Assembly (NCBI RefSeq): GCF_009857885.1
Contig: NZ_WWER01000003.1
Location: 124,001 to 188,000, forward strand
Source: Pusillimonas sp. TS35
GTDB lineage: Bacteria; Pseudomonadota; Gammaproteobacteria; Burkholderiales; Burkholderiaceae_B
DNA: 64,000 nucleotides
Direction of reading: 5' to 3'
Positions within the stretch are counted from its first letter, which is position 1, and every line of letters begins with the position of its first letter. Both the position numbers and the translations under genes were made by a program. The notes under the pieces were generated by a model. That model was not told the DNA's origin. It saw only the letters and a list, made by a program, of their open reading frames with translations, and did no database searches. Positions 16,762-27,017 of the stretch are shown piece by piece.

Positions 16762-19416
16762 TCACTGGCCCAGCAGCCCCTTGATAGCGTCGCCTATGCT
16801 CTTGACCGAGTTGGCGGGCTTGGGCGCGGTTGCGGCGTTGCCCGGCTGGGGCTCGGGCTGCGCGGACAGCAGATCGACCAAGCCCTCGCGAACTGCCTGC
16901 TTGACGGGCTTGCTGTTGATGTCCTTCCATTGCACTTGGTACGACAACTTACCGAAGGGGCCCGATAGACGCAGCGGCACCACGATCCCCCGCAAGTCTT
17001 TCAGTGCATCGTCTGCCGCGCCACCCGTGCCCACCAGCCTTACCAGCACCACCAGATCAAGCTGATCATTGACGAGGTCGACCGAGGCGGGTTTGCCCGC
17101 GTTGACGCGCAACCTTGGCGCCAGCAGCTCAAGCTTGGTGAACGTGCCCTGGCCCTGCGTGAAAGACACTTCGGCATCCAGAGAAGAATATGCGGTACTG
17201 CGCGCCGCATCTACCTGCGACATGATGGCCGGCAACTGGCCGCTGAATACATTGCGCACCACGTCATTCACTTCGCCGAGCGTTTGGTGGAAGTCGATGC
17301 CGCGCACTTCGCCGTCGCGCAGCTTCAGCTTGACCGAGCCCGACATACCGGCCTCGACAGCCGCGGCGGTCTTGCCGGCGCTGGCCAGATCAATGGACAC
17401 CGTGCCCGTGCCGGTCAGGCGATCTTCGCGGGCGTAATCGTGCAGCAGCGGGCCGACGGCCACGTTAGCCAGCGTCAGATTGGCTCCCAGCGAATTGTCG
17501 GCGGCAGCGTGCAAGCTCCCCTTCAGCGTACCGTCGTAAAGCGCGGCATTGATGTTGTCGACCACCAGCTTGCCGGCGAGCACCCGTACTCCGGCCTTGA
17601 CGGCGCTGGCCTCAAGCTCTTTGAACTTGAGTTCGCCAATGTCAATGGTGCCGGTAAGGTCCAGCGGCGCGAGAAAAGAAAGATCTGGCATATCGGACGC
17701 CGCGGGCGCGGGCGCCGGTGCCTTGCTGGCTGGCTTGGGAGCAGCCTTGGGTGCCGGCTTGGCGGGCTCGGCTGGCTTGCCGCTCGCCGATCCCGCAGCC
17801 GGAGCCGCGGGCGGCGGCGAGGGAAACAGCGTGTTGAAATCGAGCTTGTCCGCCTTAAAGGCGAATGCCAGTTTGGGATCCGCAAGCTCGGTACCCGTCA
17901 GGCGAAAATTGAGCTTGCTGCCGCTGAGCACGGCATCAATGCCGGTTTCGACCTTATCCTTGAGCAAGTCGGCCTGCAGGCTGCCGATAAAGGGAAACTC
18001 GAAGCTGCCACCGGGCAGTTGGGCATCATCGATACGTATATCGCCCTTCATCGCGGACAGACCGCCGAGCTGACGGAAGACATCCCATGTGGCCGGCGAG
18101 GACATGTTCAATTGAATCAGCCGTTCGCCCTGCTTGAGGCCCGCTTCGATCTTGAGCTCTTTGAGGGACAACCGCGAGGCGTTGCCCCCCAACCCGTTCA
18201 TATTCAACGCCACGGCTAGCACCCGGGCGGGCTGTGTGAACTTGGCGGTGGCGTGCACAGGCTCCCCTTTTGCCGACTCGGGCGAAATGGCCAGCCTGGG
18301 CGCGTCGATGGCGATATCGAAATCTTCGACGCCCCGTTTGCCTTTGGCGCGATAGGCGAGCTTTTCGACACTCAGCTCGGCGCGACCGCGGTCCATCCGC
18401 AGACGCGGCACACTGAGCGTGGTCTCGAGCCCCGTAAGGGCTTGCTCGCCGCTGGCCTCACCCTGAACCAAGACCTCGATGTTGCTGACATCGAGCAGCT
18501 CGGACAGGGCGTTGTAGGCAAAGTTGCCGCGCACTGTGGCGGTTTTGGCCTTGAGCGGGCCGAGCACGCCGCTGGCCTGAAGGCTGAACTTCTGCGCCGA
18601 ATAGATGCGATCGTGGGGATTGAGGCGCAACAGGCCCTGCCCCGCCAGACTTGCGTCAGCCGCGGGGTATTCGCCCATCAGGCGGCCCTTGAAGGTGACA
18701 TCGAAGGCCTGGTTGAATGTGACCCGCCCGGTATCAATGTCGAGTTTCTCGATGCGTGCGACGGCGCCCGTCTTGCTGTCGTGCAGGTGGATCTCCCCAC
18801 CCTTCAGGTCCAGGCCGGCAATGTCGATATCAAAATCTGTGCTCTCGACGGCTTCCTGGGCGACCGCAGTGGCCAGCGGCGAGAGGGCAAGCAGAGAATG
18901 ATCGGGCGCGGAAGCGCTTTCCGCCGGCGGACCGTTTTGCTGCGCGGCCTGCAGGGCTGAGGAAGCCAATGCCGGCAGGGCCAGCGCAGGCGCCATGCCG
19001 CCGAGCCGCGATGCGGACGCGCGCAGCAGGTCGCTGAAATTGAACTGACCGGCCTCGTCACGCTTGATCCAGGCCTTGAAGCCCGTGACCGCCACATGAT
19101 CCACCACGAAGCGGTTGAACAGCAGCGGCCAGATGGCCACGGCGAACCGGGCGCTGTCTATGGATGCAAAGGTGTCAGGACTGTTACGATTGGACAAAGA
19201 GACGTCCTGCACCGCGAGGCCGATGCGGGGAAACAGCGAAAGCTGAATATCGCCCTTGATGGCGAGCGTGCGCTGGTACCGGTTGTAAACAATCTCTTCA
19301 ATCTTGGTTTTATATGCGTTCGGGTCGAACGTAAGCAAAAAGATGGCCACGCCGACCAACGCGACAATCGCCACCACAACGAGACTGAACAGTACCCGCT
19401 TGAACCAGACTTTCAT
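16762..19416 (-). CDS. AsmA-family protein
   Basis: An 884-residue envelope protein of the AsmA/TamB-like superfamily, thought to form periplasmic beta-rich bridges that help lipid or outer-membrane protein homeostasis. One membrane helix is visible near residues 8-30 (FSLVVVAIVALVGVAIFLL), followed by DPNAYKTKIEEIVYNRYQRT and IKGDIQLSLFPRIGLAVQDV, the classic AsmA N-terminus. A Pro/Ala/Lys-rich linker interrupts the protein before LDLTGTIDIGELKF, where the C-terminal AsmA domain begins. The C-terminus ends in a Pro/Gln-rich tail. It is a single gene; the 309-bp gap to metY is divergent. Confidence 0.9.
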   Translation of the reverse strand: MKVWFKRVLFSLVVVAIVALVGVAIFLLTFDPNAYKTKIEEIVYNRYQRTLAIKGDIQLSLFPRIGLAVQDVSLSNRNSPDTFASIDSARFAVAIWPLLFNRFVVDHVAVTGFKAWIKRDEAGQFNFSDLLRASASRLGGMAPALALPALASSALQAAQQNGPPAESASAPDHSLLALSPLATAVAQEAVESTDFDIDIAGLDLKGGEIHLHDSKTGAVARIEKLDIDTGRVTFNQAFDVTFKGRLMGEYPAADASLAGQGLLRLNPHDRIYSAQKFSLQASGVLGPLKAKTATVRGNFAYNALSELLDVSNIEVLVQGEASGEQALTGLETTLSVPRLRMDRGRAELSVEKLAYRAKGKRGVEDFDIAIDAPRLAISPESAKGEPVHATAKFTQPARVLAVALNMNGLGGNASRLSLKELKIEAGLKQGERLIQLNMSSPATWDVFRQLGGLSAMKGDIRIDDAQLPGGSFEFPFIGSLQADLLKDKVETGIDAVLSGSKLNFRLTGTELADPKLAFAFKADKLDFNTLFPSPPPAAPAAGSASGKPAEPAKPAPKAAPKPASKAPAPAPAASDMPDLSFLAPLDLTGTIDIGELKFKELEASAVKAGVRVLAGKLVVDNINAALYDGTLKGSLHAAADNSLGANLTLANVAVGPLLHDYAREDRLTGTGTVSIDLASAGKTAAAVEAGMSGSVKLKLRDGEVRGIDFHQTLGEVNDVVRNVFSGQLPAIMSQVDAARSTAYSSLDAEVSFTQGQGTFTKLELLAPRLRVNAGKPASVDLVNDQLDLVVLVRLVGTGGAADDALKDLRGIVVPLRLSGPFGKLSYQVQWKDINSKPVKQAVREGLVDLLSAQPEPQPGNAATAPKPANSVKSIGDAIKGLLGQ

Positions 19417-19725
19417 TAATCGGCCTCTGAAACCACGAGGTTACCCCCTGCACCGTTTATGGCAAAGAATATGAATGCTAACCCATGTAACGCGCACTCG
19501 TCAGTGTATGGACGGCTGATGCCCCACCCGGCGCTAAACTGGTCATCGCACAGCAATGCCTGCCGTCCCGCACCGCCCTCCTCGCCGATGGAAAGCCGGA
19601 AAATTACAACGTTATTACTTTGGGATATGTAGTTCGACAAAAAATCTCTAGCCGCGCGGGTATATGGACAGTACCATGCGGCGTGATGCCTCATTGATTT
19701 CACGACGTAAACACACGAGACAAAA
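19417..19725. other. Divergent intergenic region asmA-like / metY
   Basis: A 309-bp gap between two divergent starts. The metY-proximal half (about 19598-19660) is clearly more AT-rich than its surroundings and probably contains the promoters. I looked for the SAM-II type riboswitch core ahead of metY and did not see it. No convincing small gene is present. Confidence 0.5.
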
Positions 19726-21003
19726 ATGAAATTCGAAACACTTGCCATCCACGCCGGCTATCAACCCGATCCCACCACGAAAGCGGTGGCGGTTCCCATC
19801 TACCAGACAACGTCATACGCGTTCGATAGCACGCAGCACGGGGCAGACCTGTTCGACCTCAAAGTGCCAGGCAATATCTATACCCGCATCATGAACCCCA
19901 CCAATGCGGTGCTGGAAGAGCGCGTGGCCGCACTTGAAGGCGGCGTCGCCGCCCTGGCCGTCGCGTCGGGCATGGCCGCTGTTACCTATGCCATCCAGAC
20001 CATCGCGCAAGCGGGCGACAATATCGTCTCTGTCTCCAAGCTGTATGGCGGCACATATAACCTGTTCGCCCACACGTTTCCCCGCCAGGGCATCACCGTA
20101 AAGTTTGCGCCGCACAACGATATCGCGGCGCTCGAAGCCCTGATCGACGACAAAACCCGTGCCGTGTTCTGCGAATCCATCGGCAACCCCGCCGGCAACG
20201 TGGTCGACATCCAGGCGCTGGCTGATGCCGCACACCGCCACGGCGTACCCCTGATCGTGGACAACACCGTTGCCTCGCCCGCACTGTGCCGCCCCTTTGA
20301 ACATGGCGCCGATATCGTCGTGCATGCGCTCACCAAATACATGGGCGGCCATGGCACCACTATCGCCGGCGCAGTGGTCGACTCGGGCAAGTTCCCCTGG
20401 GCCGAGCACAAAGACCGTTTCCCCATGCTCAACGAGCCAGACCCGTCCTACCACGGCGTGGTCTACACCGAAGCCTTCGGCCCGGCTGCATTCATCGGGC
20501 GCTGCCGCGTCGTGCCGCTGCGCAATACCGGCGCCGCGCTGTCGCCCTTCAACGCCTTCCTGATCCTGCAAGGCATCGAAACCCTGTCGCTGCGCATGGC
20601 CCGCCACACTGAAAACGCGCTGGCGGTCGCCCGCTTCCTCAAGCACCACCCGCATGTCTCGTGGGTGCAATACGCGGGCCTGGACGATCACCCCGAACAT
20701 GCGGTGGCGCAGAAATATTTCGGCGGCAAGCCCGCCAGCATTCTGTCCTTCGGCATCGAAGGCGGCCGCGAAGCGGGCGCGCGCTTCATCGATGCGCTCA
20801 AGCTCATCCTGCGCCTGGTCAACATCGGCGACGCAAAGTCGCTGGCCTGCCACCCCGCCACCACCACGCACCGCCAGCTCAATCCCGAAGAACTCGCCGC
20901 AGCGGGCGTTGGCGAAGACATGATCCGCCTGTCTATCGGCATCGAGCATATCGACGACATTCTGGCCGACCTGGAGCAGGCGCTGGCCGCCAGCAAGGGC
21001 TGA
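19726..21003 (+). CDS. metY: O-acetylhomoserine aminocarboxypropyltransferase (sulfhydrylase)
   Basis: PLP enzyme that makes homocysteine from O-acetylhomoserine and sulfide, 425 residues. The family start [16 protein letters not shown], the phosphate-binding YTRIMNPTN (52-60), the ring-stacking YGGTYNLF (107-114), Asp179 in VDNT and the PLP lysine Lys204 in [12 protein letters not shown] are all present. The length fits MetY rather than the shorter MetB/MetZ. It appears monocistronic; two GC-rich hairpins follow it. Confidence 0.94.
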   Translation: MKFETLAIHAGYQPDPTTKAVAVPIYQTTSYAFDSTQHGADLFDLKVPGNIYTRIMNPTNAVLEERVAALEGGVAALAVASGMAAVTYAIQTIAQAGDNIVSVSKLYGGTYNLFAHTFPRQGITVKFAPHNDIAALEALIDDKTRAVFCESIGNPAGNVVDIQALADAAHRHGVPLIVDNTVASPALCRPFEHGADIVVHALTKYMGGHGTTIAGAVVDSGKFPWAEHKDRFPMLNEPDPSYHGVVYTEAFGPAAFIGRCRVVPLRNTGAALSPFNAFLILQGIETLSLRMARHTENALAVARFLKHHPHVSWVQYAGLDDHPEHAVAQKYFGGKPASILSFGIEGGREAGARFIDALKLILRLVNIGDAKSLACHPATTTHRQLNPEELAAAGVGEDMIRLSIGIEHIDDILADLEQALAASKG

Positions 21004-21014
21004 CACCCGTGCAG

Positions 21015-21035
21015 CCCCCGGCAAGCATCCGGGGG
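21015..21035 (+). terminator. Hairpin directly after metY
   Basis: CCCCCGG (21015-21021) pairs with CCGGGGG (21029-21035) across a 7-nt loop, 11 bp after the metY stop. No T-tract follows, so intrinsic termination is uncertain. Confidence 0.4.
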
Positions 21036-21047
21036 AACACGGCGGGA

Positions 21048-21079
21048 CATGCGGCGGCACACTGTGCAGCCGCCGCATG
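21048..21079. other. Strong 11-bp hairpin between metY and pntAA
   Basis: CATGCGGCGGC (21048-21058) and GCCGCCGCATG (21069-21079) are perfect complements with a 10-nt loop. It lies 50 bp before pntAA, so it could fold in the pntAA leader or help end metY transcription. Confidence 0.5.
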
Positions 21080-21128
21080 GGGCACGCCCCTGCCGCAAGC
21101 ATTCATCATTGAGGAGGAGAGAAACACC

Positions 21129-22247
21129 ATGCAAATTGGAATTCCGCGCGAGCGCCTGCCCGGCGAGACACGCGTGGCCGCCACACCGGAAACGGTCAAG
21201 AAGTACACAGCGGCAGGCCACACTGTCATCGTTGAACGCGGGGCGGGCGCCACGGCAAACTTCCCCGATCAGGCCTATGAGCAGGCCGGCGCCACGCTGG
21301 GTGATCAGCCCCAAGCCCTTGGGGCGGCACTGGTGCTCAAGGTGCGCGCCCCGGACGAAGCCGAGCGCGCCCAGATGAAGCCCGGCACGCTGCTCGTCGG
21401 CATGCTCGATCCGTTCAACGCCGAGGTGCTGTCCGCCCTGGCCGGCGCGGGCCTAACGGCCTTCGCGCTCGAGGCCGCACCGCGCATTACGCGCGCGCAA
21501 AGCCTGGACGTGCTTTCGTCGCAGGCCAACCTGGCCGGGTACAAGGCCGTCATCCTGGCGGCCAATCACTACGGGCGTCTCATGCCCATGATGATGACGG
21601 CTGCGGGGACGATCAAAGCCGCGCGCGTGGTGGTGCTGGGCGCTGGCGTGGCGGGCCTGCAGGCGATTGCCACGGCCAAGCGGCTGGGTGCGGTGGTCGA
21701 AGCCTCAGACGTACGCCCGGCTGCCAAAGAGCAGGTCGAGTCCCTGGGGGCCAAGTTCATCGACGTGCCGTTCGAAACCGATGAAGAACGCGAGATCGCC
21801 GAAGGTGTGGGCGGCTATGCGCGCCCCATGCCGCCGGCTTGGATGGCGCGCCAGGGTGCGCTGGTGGCAGAGCGCTGCATGCAGGCCGATATCGTGATCA
21901 GCACTGCGCTCATTCCCGGGCGCCCCGCCCCGACCCTGATCAGCGCCGAGACGGTGCAAGGCATGAAGCCGGGCTCGGTCATCGTAGACATGGCCGTCGA
22001 GCGCGGGGGCAACTGCCCGCTGTCGGTCAAAGACCAGGTCGTGCAGGCGCATGGCGTCACGCTGATTGGCCTGAGCAACCTGCCAGCGCTAGTGGCGCAG
22101 GACGCTTCGGCGCTGTATGCGCGCAACGTACTCGACTTCCTGAAGTTGATTGTGAATGCGCAAGGCGAGGCCGATATCAAGGCCGACGACGAAATCGTGG
22201 CAGCCTGCATGGTATGCCGCGACGGCAAGGTACTGAGGAGCAATTGA
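21129..22247 (+). CDS. pntAA: NAD(P) transhydrogenase subunit alpha, part 1
   Basis: NAD(H)-binding domain I of the proton-translocating transhydrogenase, 372 residues. [19 protein letters not shown] is the family N-terminus. GAGVAGLQA (171-179) is the Rossmann motif, and [18 protein letters not shown] follows it. A GAGGAGAG ribosome-binding site precedes the ATG at 21129; the same frame is open far upstream but overlaps metY and is not homologous. The E. coli PntA polypeptide is split here into PntAA and PntAB, as in Rhodospirillum. Confidence 0.95.
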   Translation: MQIGIPRERLPGETRVAATPETVKKYTAAGHTVIVERGAGATANFPDQAYEQAGATLGDQPQALGAALVLKVRAPDEAERAQMKPGTLLVGMLDPFNAEVLSALAGAGLTAFALEAAPRITRAQSLDVLSSQANLAGYKAVILAANHYGRLMPMMMTAAGTIKAARVVVLGAGVAGLQAIATAKRLGAVVEASDVRPAAKEQVESLGAKFIDVPFETDEEREIAEGVGGYARPMPPAWMARQGALVAERCMQADIVISTALIPGRPAPTLISAETVQGMKPGSVIVDMAVERGGNCPLSVKDQVVQAHGVTLIGLSNLPALVAQDASALYARNVLDFLKLIVNAQGEADIKADDEIVAACMVCRDGKVLRSN

Positions 22248-22558
22248 TGGAAGCCGTAAGCCCTACCCTGATCAACGTCATCATTTTTGTGCTGGCCGTG
22301 TACGTGGGCTACCACGTGGTCTGGAATGTCACCCCGGCGCTGCACACGCCACTGATGGCCGTCACCAACGCCATCTCGGCCATCATCATCGTTGGCGCCA
22401 TGCTGGCCGCTGCGCTCACCGAGGGCGGCTTGGCGCACGGCATGGGCATCTTTGCCGTGGCGCTGGCCGCGGTCAATGTATTCGGCGGCTTTCTTGTCAC
22501 ACGCCGCATGCTGGAGATGTTCAAGAAGAAAGAGAAAAAGCGCGGAGGCGAAGCATGA
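22247..22558 (+). CDS. pntAB: NAD(P) transhydrogenase subunit alpha, part 2 (membrane)
   Basis: 103 residues with three hydrophobic helices, about 8-28, 37-60 and 64-85, ending in a Lys-rich tail. This is the membrane segment that joins PntAA to PntB. Its ATG overlaps the pntAA stop (TGATG) and its stop overlaps the pntB start (ATGA), so the three genes are tightly coupled. Confidence 0.93.
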   Translation: MEAVSPTLINVIIFVLAVYVGYHVVWNVTPALHTPLMAVTNAISAIIIVGAMLAAALTEGGLAHGMGIFAVALAAVNVFGGFLVTRRMLEMFKKKEKKRGGEA

Positions 22559-23994
22559 TATCGACCAACCTGGTTACCCTGTTGTACCTGATCGCCTCGG
22601 TGTGCTTTATCCAGGCGCTCAAGGGCCTGTCACACCCCACCACGTCGCGCCGAGGCAACGCCTTCGGCATGGTCGGCATGGCGATCGCCATCCTCACCAC
22701 GGCGGCGCTGATCCTGAGCCTGGCCACTGCGGGCACTGCCACCATCGGGCTGGGCCGCGTGCTGCTTGGGTTGCTGATCGGCGGCACGGTAGGCACCCTC
22801 ATGGCCAAGCGGGTCGAGATGACCAAGATGCCCGAGTTGGTGGCCTTCATGCACAGCATGATCGGCCTGGCGGCGGTGGCGATCGCCATCGCCATCGTGG
22901 CCGAGCCACATGCCTTTGGCATTGCCGCGGCGGGCGCGCCCATCCCCACCGGCAACCGGCTGGAACTGTTCATTGGCACCTTTGTTGGCGCGATCACCTT
23001 CTCGGGTTCGGTCATCGCCTTTGGCAAGCTGGCGGGCAAGTACAAGTTCCGCCTGTTCCAGGGCGCGCCGGTGGTGTTTGCCGGGCAGCACATGCTGAAT
23101 CTGGCCATTGCGTTGGCCATGATTGCCTGCGGCCTGTGGTTCATGGCCACGCAGGCCTGGCTGCCCTTCATCATCATGACGGCGCTGGCGTTCATTCTTG
23201 GCGTGCTGATCATTATCCCGATTGGCGGGGCGGACATGCCAGTGGTGGTGTCCATGCTCAACAGCTACTCAGGCTGGGCGGCGGCGGGTATCGGCTTTTC
23301 GCTGAACAACCCGATGCTGATCATCGCCGGCTCGCTGGTGGGGTCCTCGGGCGCGATTCTGTCCTACATCATGTGCAAGGCAATGAACCGCTCGTTCTTC
23401 AACGTGATCCTGGGCGGCTTCGGGGCCGCGCCTGGCGCGGCTGCGGCCGGCGGTTCGGACGCGCAGCGCAGCGTCAAATCGGGCAGCCCGGATGACGCCG
23501 CCTTCCTGATGAGCAACGCCGAGACGGTGACGATTGTGCCGGGCTACGGCCTGGCGGTCGCCCGCGCCCAGCACGCGCTCAAGGAACTCACCGACAAGCT
23601 GACAGAAAAGGGCGTGACGGTGAAGTACGCCATTCACCCGGTGGCGGGCCGCATGCCGGGCCACATGAACGTGCTGCTTGCCGAGGCCGAGGTGCCCTAC
23701 GACCAGGTCTTCGAGATGGAGGACATCAACAGCGAGTTCGCACAAACCGACGTAGTGCTGGTGCTGGGCGCCAACGACGTGGTGAACCCGGCGGCCAAGA
23801 ACGATCCGTCCTCGCCAATCGCGGGCATGCCCATCCTGGAGGCGTACAAGGCGCGCACCGTCATCGTAAACAAACGCTCGATGGCCGCCGGTTATGCCGG
23901 GTTGGACAACGAACTGTTCTACATGGACAAGACCATGATGGTGTTCGGCGATGCCAAGAAGGTGATCGAAGACATGGTGAAAGCCGTTGATTAA
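22555..23994 (+). CDS. pntB: NAD(P) transhydrogenase subunit beta
   Basis: A 479-residue subunit with about nine membrane helices over the first 280 residues and an NADP(H)-binding domain III at the C-terminus. [34 protein letters not shown] and [16 protein letters not shown] are conserved NADP-binding motifs. The complex uses the proton gradient to make NADPH from NADH. Its stop overlaps that of the convergent ALDH gene by 4 bp. Confidence 0.96.
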   Translation: MISTNLVTLLYLIASVCFIQALKGLSHPTTSRRGNAFGMVGMAIAILTTAALILSLATAGTATIGLGRVLLGLLIGGTVGTLMAKRVEMTKMPELVAFMHSMIGLAAVAIAIAIVAEPHAFGIAAAGAPIPTGNRLELFIGTFVGAITFSGSVIAFGKLAGKYKFRLFQGAPVVFAGQHMLNLAIALAMIACGLWFMATQAWLPFIIMTALAFILGVLIIIPIGGADMPVVVSMLNSYSGWAAAGIGFSLNNPMLIIAGSLVGSSGAILSYIMCKAMNRSFFNVILGGFGAAPGAAAAGGSDAQRSVKSGSPDDAAFLMSNAETVTIVPGYGLAVARAQHALKELTDKLTEKGVTVKYAIHPVAGRMPGHMNVLLAEAEVPYDQVFEMEDINSEFAQTDVVLVLGANDVVNPAAKNDPSSPIAGMPILEAYKARTVIVNKRSMAAGYAGLDNELFYMDKTMMVFGDAKKVIEDMVKAVD

Positions 23995-25493
23995 CGATCA
24001 CCGAACCTGATGCCCTGGGCCAGGGGCAGTTCGTTGGAGTAATTGATGGTGTTGGTGGCACGCCGCATGTAGGCTTTCCAGGCATCGGAACCCGATTCGC
24101 GGCCGCCGCCCGTTTCTTTTTCACCGCCAAAGGCTCCGCCGATTTCCGCCCCAGAGGTGCCGATGTTGATGTTGGCAATACCGCAGTCCGAGCCTTCGGG
24201 CCCGGTGAAGCGCTCCGCTTCGCGCAAGTCGGTGGTGAATAGCGCAGACGACAAGCCCTGCGGCACGGCATTGTGCATGGCCAGGGCCTCGTCGAACGAT
24301 TGATAGCGCATCACGTACAGGATGGGTGCAAAGGTTTCCCGGCACACCACTGCGGACTGCCCCGGCATCTCGGCCAGCGCGGGCGATACATACCAGGCCT
24401 CGGGCCAGGTATCGGCAAGCTGGCGCTCGCCGCCGCTGATCTTGCCGCCTTCGGCGCGCGCCTGCGCCAGCGCTGCCTGCATGGCGTCAAAGGCGGCACG
24501 GTCGATCAGCGGCCCAACCAAGGTGCCCGCCTCCAGCGGGTTGCCAATGCGGGCACTGGCATAGGCGGCCTTGAGGCGCGCCAGCAGGCCATCGGCCACG
24601 CTGTCGTGCACGATCAGGCGCCGCGTGGTGGTGCAGCGCTGCCCCGCTGTGCCCACCGCGCCAAACAGGATGCCGCGCACGGCCATCTCCAGGTCGGCCG
24701 ACGGCGCCACGACAATCGCATTGTTACCACCCAGCTCCAGCAGGCAGCGGCCGAAACGCTGTGCCACGCGCGGCCCCACCTGCCGGCCCATGCGCGTGGA
24801 GCCAGTAGCTGAAAGCAAGGAGATACGTGGGTCGTCGGACAGTTTTTCGCCGAGCTCATGCGCGCCCACCAATACGTGCAGCAGGCCTTCGGGCGCATCG
24901 CCAAAACGCGCCAGCGCGCGCGCGAACAAAGCCTGGCAGGCCAACGCCGTGAGCGGCGTTTTCTCGGAAGGCTTCCACACCACTGGATCGCCGCACACCA
25001 ACGCCAGAGCGGCATTCCATGACCACACAGCAACCGGGAAATTGAAGGCCGAAATCACCCCCACGACGCCCAGCGGATGCCATGTTTCCATCATGCGGTG
25101 CCCCGGACGCTCGGACGCAATCGTGAGGCCGTAAAGCTGGCGCGACAACCCCACCGCAAAGTCGCAGATGTCGATCATCTCCTGCACTTCACCCTCGCCT
25201 TCGGCAAGTATCTTACCGGCCTCTATCGACACCAGCCGGCCAAGCGCCTGCTTGTGCGCGCGCAACTCTTCACCCAATAGGCGCACCAGCTCGCCGCGGC
25301 GCGGCGCGGGCACGCGGCGCCACAGCTGGAAGGCCGTGCTGGCTTGCGCAATAGCAGCTTCGGCATCCGCCGCGCTGTGCGAGCGCAGCCGCGCGATGAT
25401 GGCGCCGTCTATGGGCGAGCGCACCGGGATGTCGCCGCCGGTGAGCGCGTCGGGCGCCAGCCCGAGGGATTGCAGCAAGGCTTGCGTTGTCAT
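23991..25493 (-). CDS. ALDH7-family semialdehyde dehydrogenase (AmaB / piperideine-6-carboxylate dehydrogenase-like)
   Basis: A 500-residue NAD-dependent aldehyde dehydrogenase. Catalytic Cys287 is in GTAGQRCTTTRR, Glu253 in LLELGGNN and Asn151 in ISAFNFPV. The C-terminal FGGEKETGGGRESGSDAWK followed by YMRRATNTINYS is the signature of ALDH7/antiquitin and bacterial AmaB, which oxidise 2-aminoadipate 6-semialdehyde (in equilibrium with piperideine-6-carboxylate) to 2-aminoadipate in lysine/pipecolate breakdown. It is divergent from the oxidase-reductase pair that would make this substrate. Specificity is inferred. Confidence 0.88.
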   Translation of the reverse strand: MTTQALLQSLGLAPDALTGGDIPVRSPIDGAIIARLRSHSAADAEAAIAQASTAFQLWRRVPAPRRGELVRLLGEELRAHKQALGRLVSIEAGKILAEGEGEVQEMIDICDFAVGLSRQLYGLTIASERPGHRMMETWHPLGVVGVISAFNFPVAVWSWNAALALVCGDPVVWKPSEKTPLTALACQALFARALARFGDAPEGLLHVLVGAHELGEKLSDDPRISLLSATGSTRMGRQVGPRVAQRFGRCLLELGGNNAIVVAPSADLEMAVRGILFGAVGTAGQRCTTTRRLIVHDSVADGLLARLKAAYASARIGNPLEAGTLVGPLIDRAAFDAMQAALAQARAEGGKISGGERQLADTWPEAWYVSPALAEMPGQSAVVCRETFAPILYVMRYQSFDEALAMHNAVPQGLSSALFTTDLREAERFTGPEGSDCGIANINIGTSGAEIGGAFGGEKETGGGRESGSDAWKAYMRRATNTINYSNELPLAQGIRFGDR

Positions 25494-25627
25494 GGCCTAG
25501 TCTCCAATAACGTATTTTTCTTCAGGGTAGCACAGCATTTTGAGGCCGCTGAACACACCTCGCGCAGGGGAAAATCCCTAAGGCGGCACGCCATTTTTAG
25601 CGCCACAATAGGTTTGAATTTGCCGGC

Positions 25628-25643
25628 CTGGCACGGCATATGC
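25628..25643 (+). promoter_or_regulatory. Possible sigma-54 (-24/-12) promoter upstream of the DAO-type oxidase
   Basis: CTGGCACGGCATATGC matches the sigma-54 consensus YTGGCACGRNNNTTGC except for A in place of the first T of TTGC. The invariant GG and GC doublets are exactly 10 bp apart. It is oriented toward the oxidase gene, about 50 bp from its ATG. Confidence 0.4.
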
Positions 25644-25691
25644 CCGTACGCCGTACATGGCCATATCGCACACAGACAGGAGCATGGCGCC

Positions 25692-26873
25692 ATGCCACAA
25701 CAGCGCTACGACATCGTGATCGCAGGCGGCGCGGCGACGGGCAGCGCCGCCGCCTACTTCCTGACGGCCAATCCCGACTTCAATGGCACCGTAGCCATCG
25801 TCGAACAGGATTGCACGTTTCAGCGCTGCGCCACGACACTGTCCGCAGCCTCGATCAGGCATCAGTTTTCCACGCCCGAGAATATACAGATGTCGCTGTT
25901 CGGCACCGCCTTCCTGCGCCACTTGGGCACCACGCTGGCGGTGGATGGCCAACGGCCCGATCCCGCTTTTCACGAAGGCGGCTATCTGTTTCTGGCGTCT
26001 ATCGAAGGCGAAGCGCAACTGCGCACGAACCATGCGCTGCAGGCCGGGCTGGGCGCGGATATTGCCCTGCTGGATCGCAATGCCCTGAAGACGCGGTTTC
26101 CGTGGCTGCGCACAGACGACTTGGCAGCCGGCACGCTGGGTCTGACGGGCGAAGGCTGGTTCGATGCCTATGGCTATATGCAGGCTTTGCGCCACAAAGC
26201 GCTGTCGCAGGGTGCTGTCAGTATCAATCACAAGGTGGTGGATGTAAGTCGCCAGGGAAGGCGCGTGACCGCGGTGGCCCTGGACAGTGGCGATGTGATC
26301 GAGTGCGGCGCACTGATCAACGCTGCTGGCAGCGGCGCACCTGAACTGGCACGCCTGGCGGGCATTGCCCTGCCGGTGCAGCCACGCAAGCGCAGTGTTT
26401 TTTTCGTTCACACGCCGGCGGTGCCGCCGGGCTGTCCTATGGTCATCGACCCCTCCGGCGCGTACTTCCGGCCCGAGGGCCAAGGCTTTCTCACCGGCAT
26501 CAACCCGCCGCCAGACCAAGACCCTGAAAGCCACGACTTTGACGTGCAGTACGCGCTGTTCGACGAACTGCTGTGGCCGATACTGGCCGCGCGTGTACCC
26601 GGCTTCGAGGCCTTGCGCGTGATGCGCAGTTGGGCCGGCCATTACGATTTCAATGTTGTGGACCAGAATGTGATCCTGGGCTTGCATCCAGACGTAGACA
26701 ACCTCTACTTTGCCAATGGCTTCAGCGGGCATGGGCTGCAGCAGTCGCCAGCCATCGGGCGCGCGCTGTCCGAGCTCATCGCCTACGGCGAGTTTCGCAC
26801 GCTGGACCTGCGGCGCCTGGGCTGGCGGCGCATACTCGATGGCACACCCATCGTTGAACAGAATATCTGGTGA
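25692..26873 (+). CDS. FAD-dependent oxidoreductase, DAO family (possible pipecolate oxidase)
   Basis: 393 residues. DIVIAGGAATGSAAAYFL near the N-terminus is the FAD-binding Rossmann motif, and FANGFSGHGLQQSPAIGRAL near the C-terminus is the second FAD contact of the D-amino-acid/sarcosine oxidase superfamily. RSWAGHYDFNVVDQNVILG resembles FOXRED1-like members. Position between an ALDH7 enzyme and a cyclic-imine reductase suggests oxidation of a cyclic amino acid such as L-pipecolate, but the family also oxidises sarcosine, proline and other amines. ATG at 25692 chosen for the intact FAD motif; the frame upstream is non-homologous. Confidence 0.85.
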   Translation: MPQQRYDIVIAGGAATGSAAAYFLTANPDFNGTVAIVEQDCTFQRCATTLSAASIRHQFSTPENIQMSLFGTAFLRHLGTTLAVDGQRPDPAFHEGGYLFLASIEGEAQLRTNHALQAGLGADIALLDRNALKTRFPWLRTDDLAAGTLGLTGEGWFDAYGYMQALRHKALSQGAVSINHKVVDVSRQGRRVTAVALDSGDVIECGALINAAGSGAPELARLAGIALPVQPRKRSVFFVHTPAVPPGCPMVIDPSGAYFRPEGQGFLTGINPPPDQDPESHDFDVQYALFDELLWPILAARVPGFEALRVMRSWAGHYDFNVVDQNVILGLHPDVDNLYFANGFSGHGLQQSPAIGRALSELIAYGEFRTLDLRRLGWRRILDGTPIVEQNIW

Positions 26874-27017
26874 TGCCCGCGGTAATAATCATTCGAATAC
26901 ATCCGTACGCCGGAACAACTAACGATGGAGCAACAACTTGATTCACAGCAAGCACTACAGATCAGCGATGGCCGAACAGAAGTTGGCGGCGCGCATGCCG
27001 CACGACTGGAGAACACG

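Noticed and set aside
19416-19748. A 110-codon minus-strand frame in the asmA-metY gap
   Set aside because: It overlaps the start of metY, lies in the probable promoter region, and shows no domain, signal or conserved motif.
19813-21102. A 429-codon minus-strand frame opposite metY
   Set aside because: Antisense shadow of a clear MetY; no motif or ribosome-binding site.
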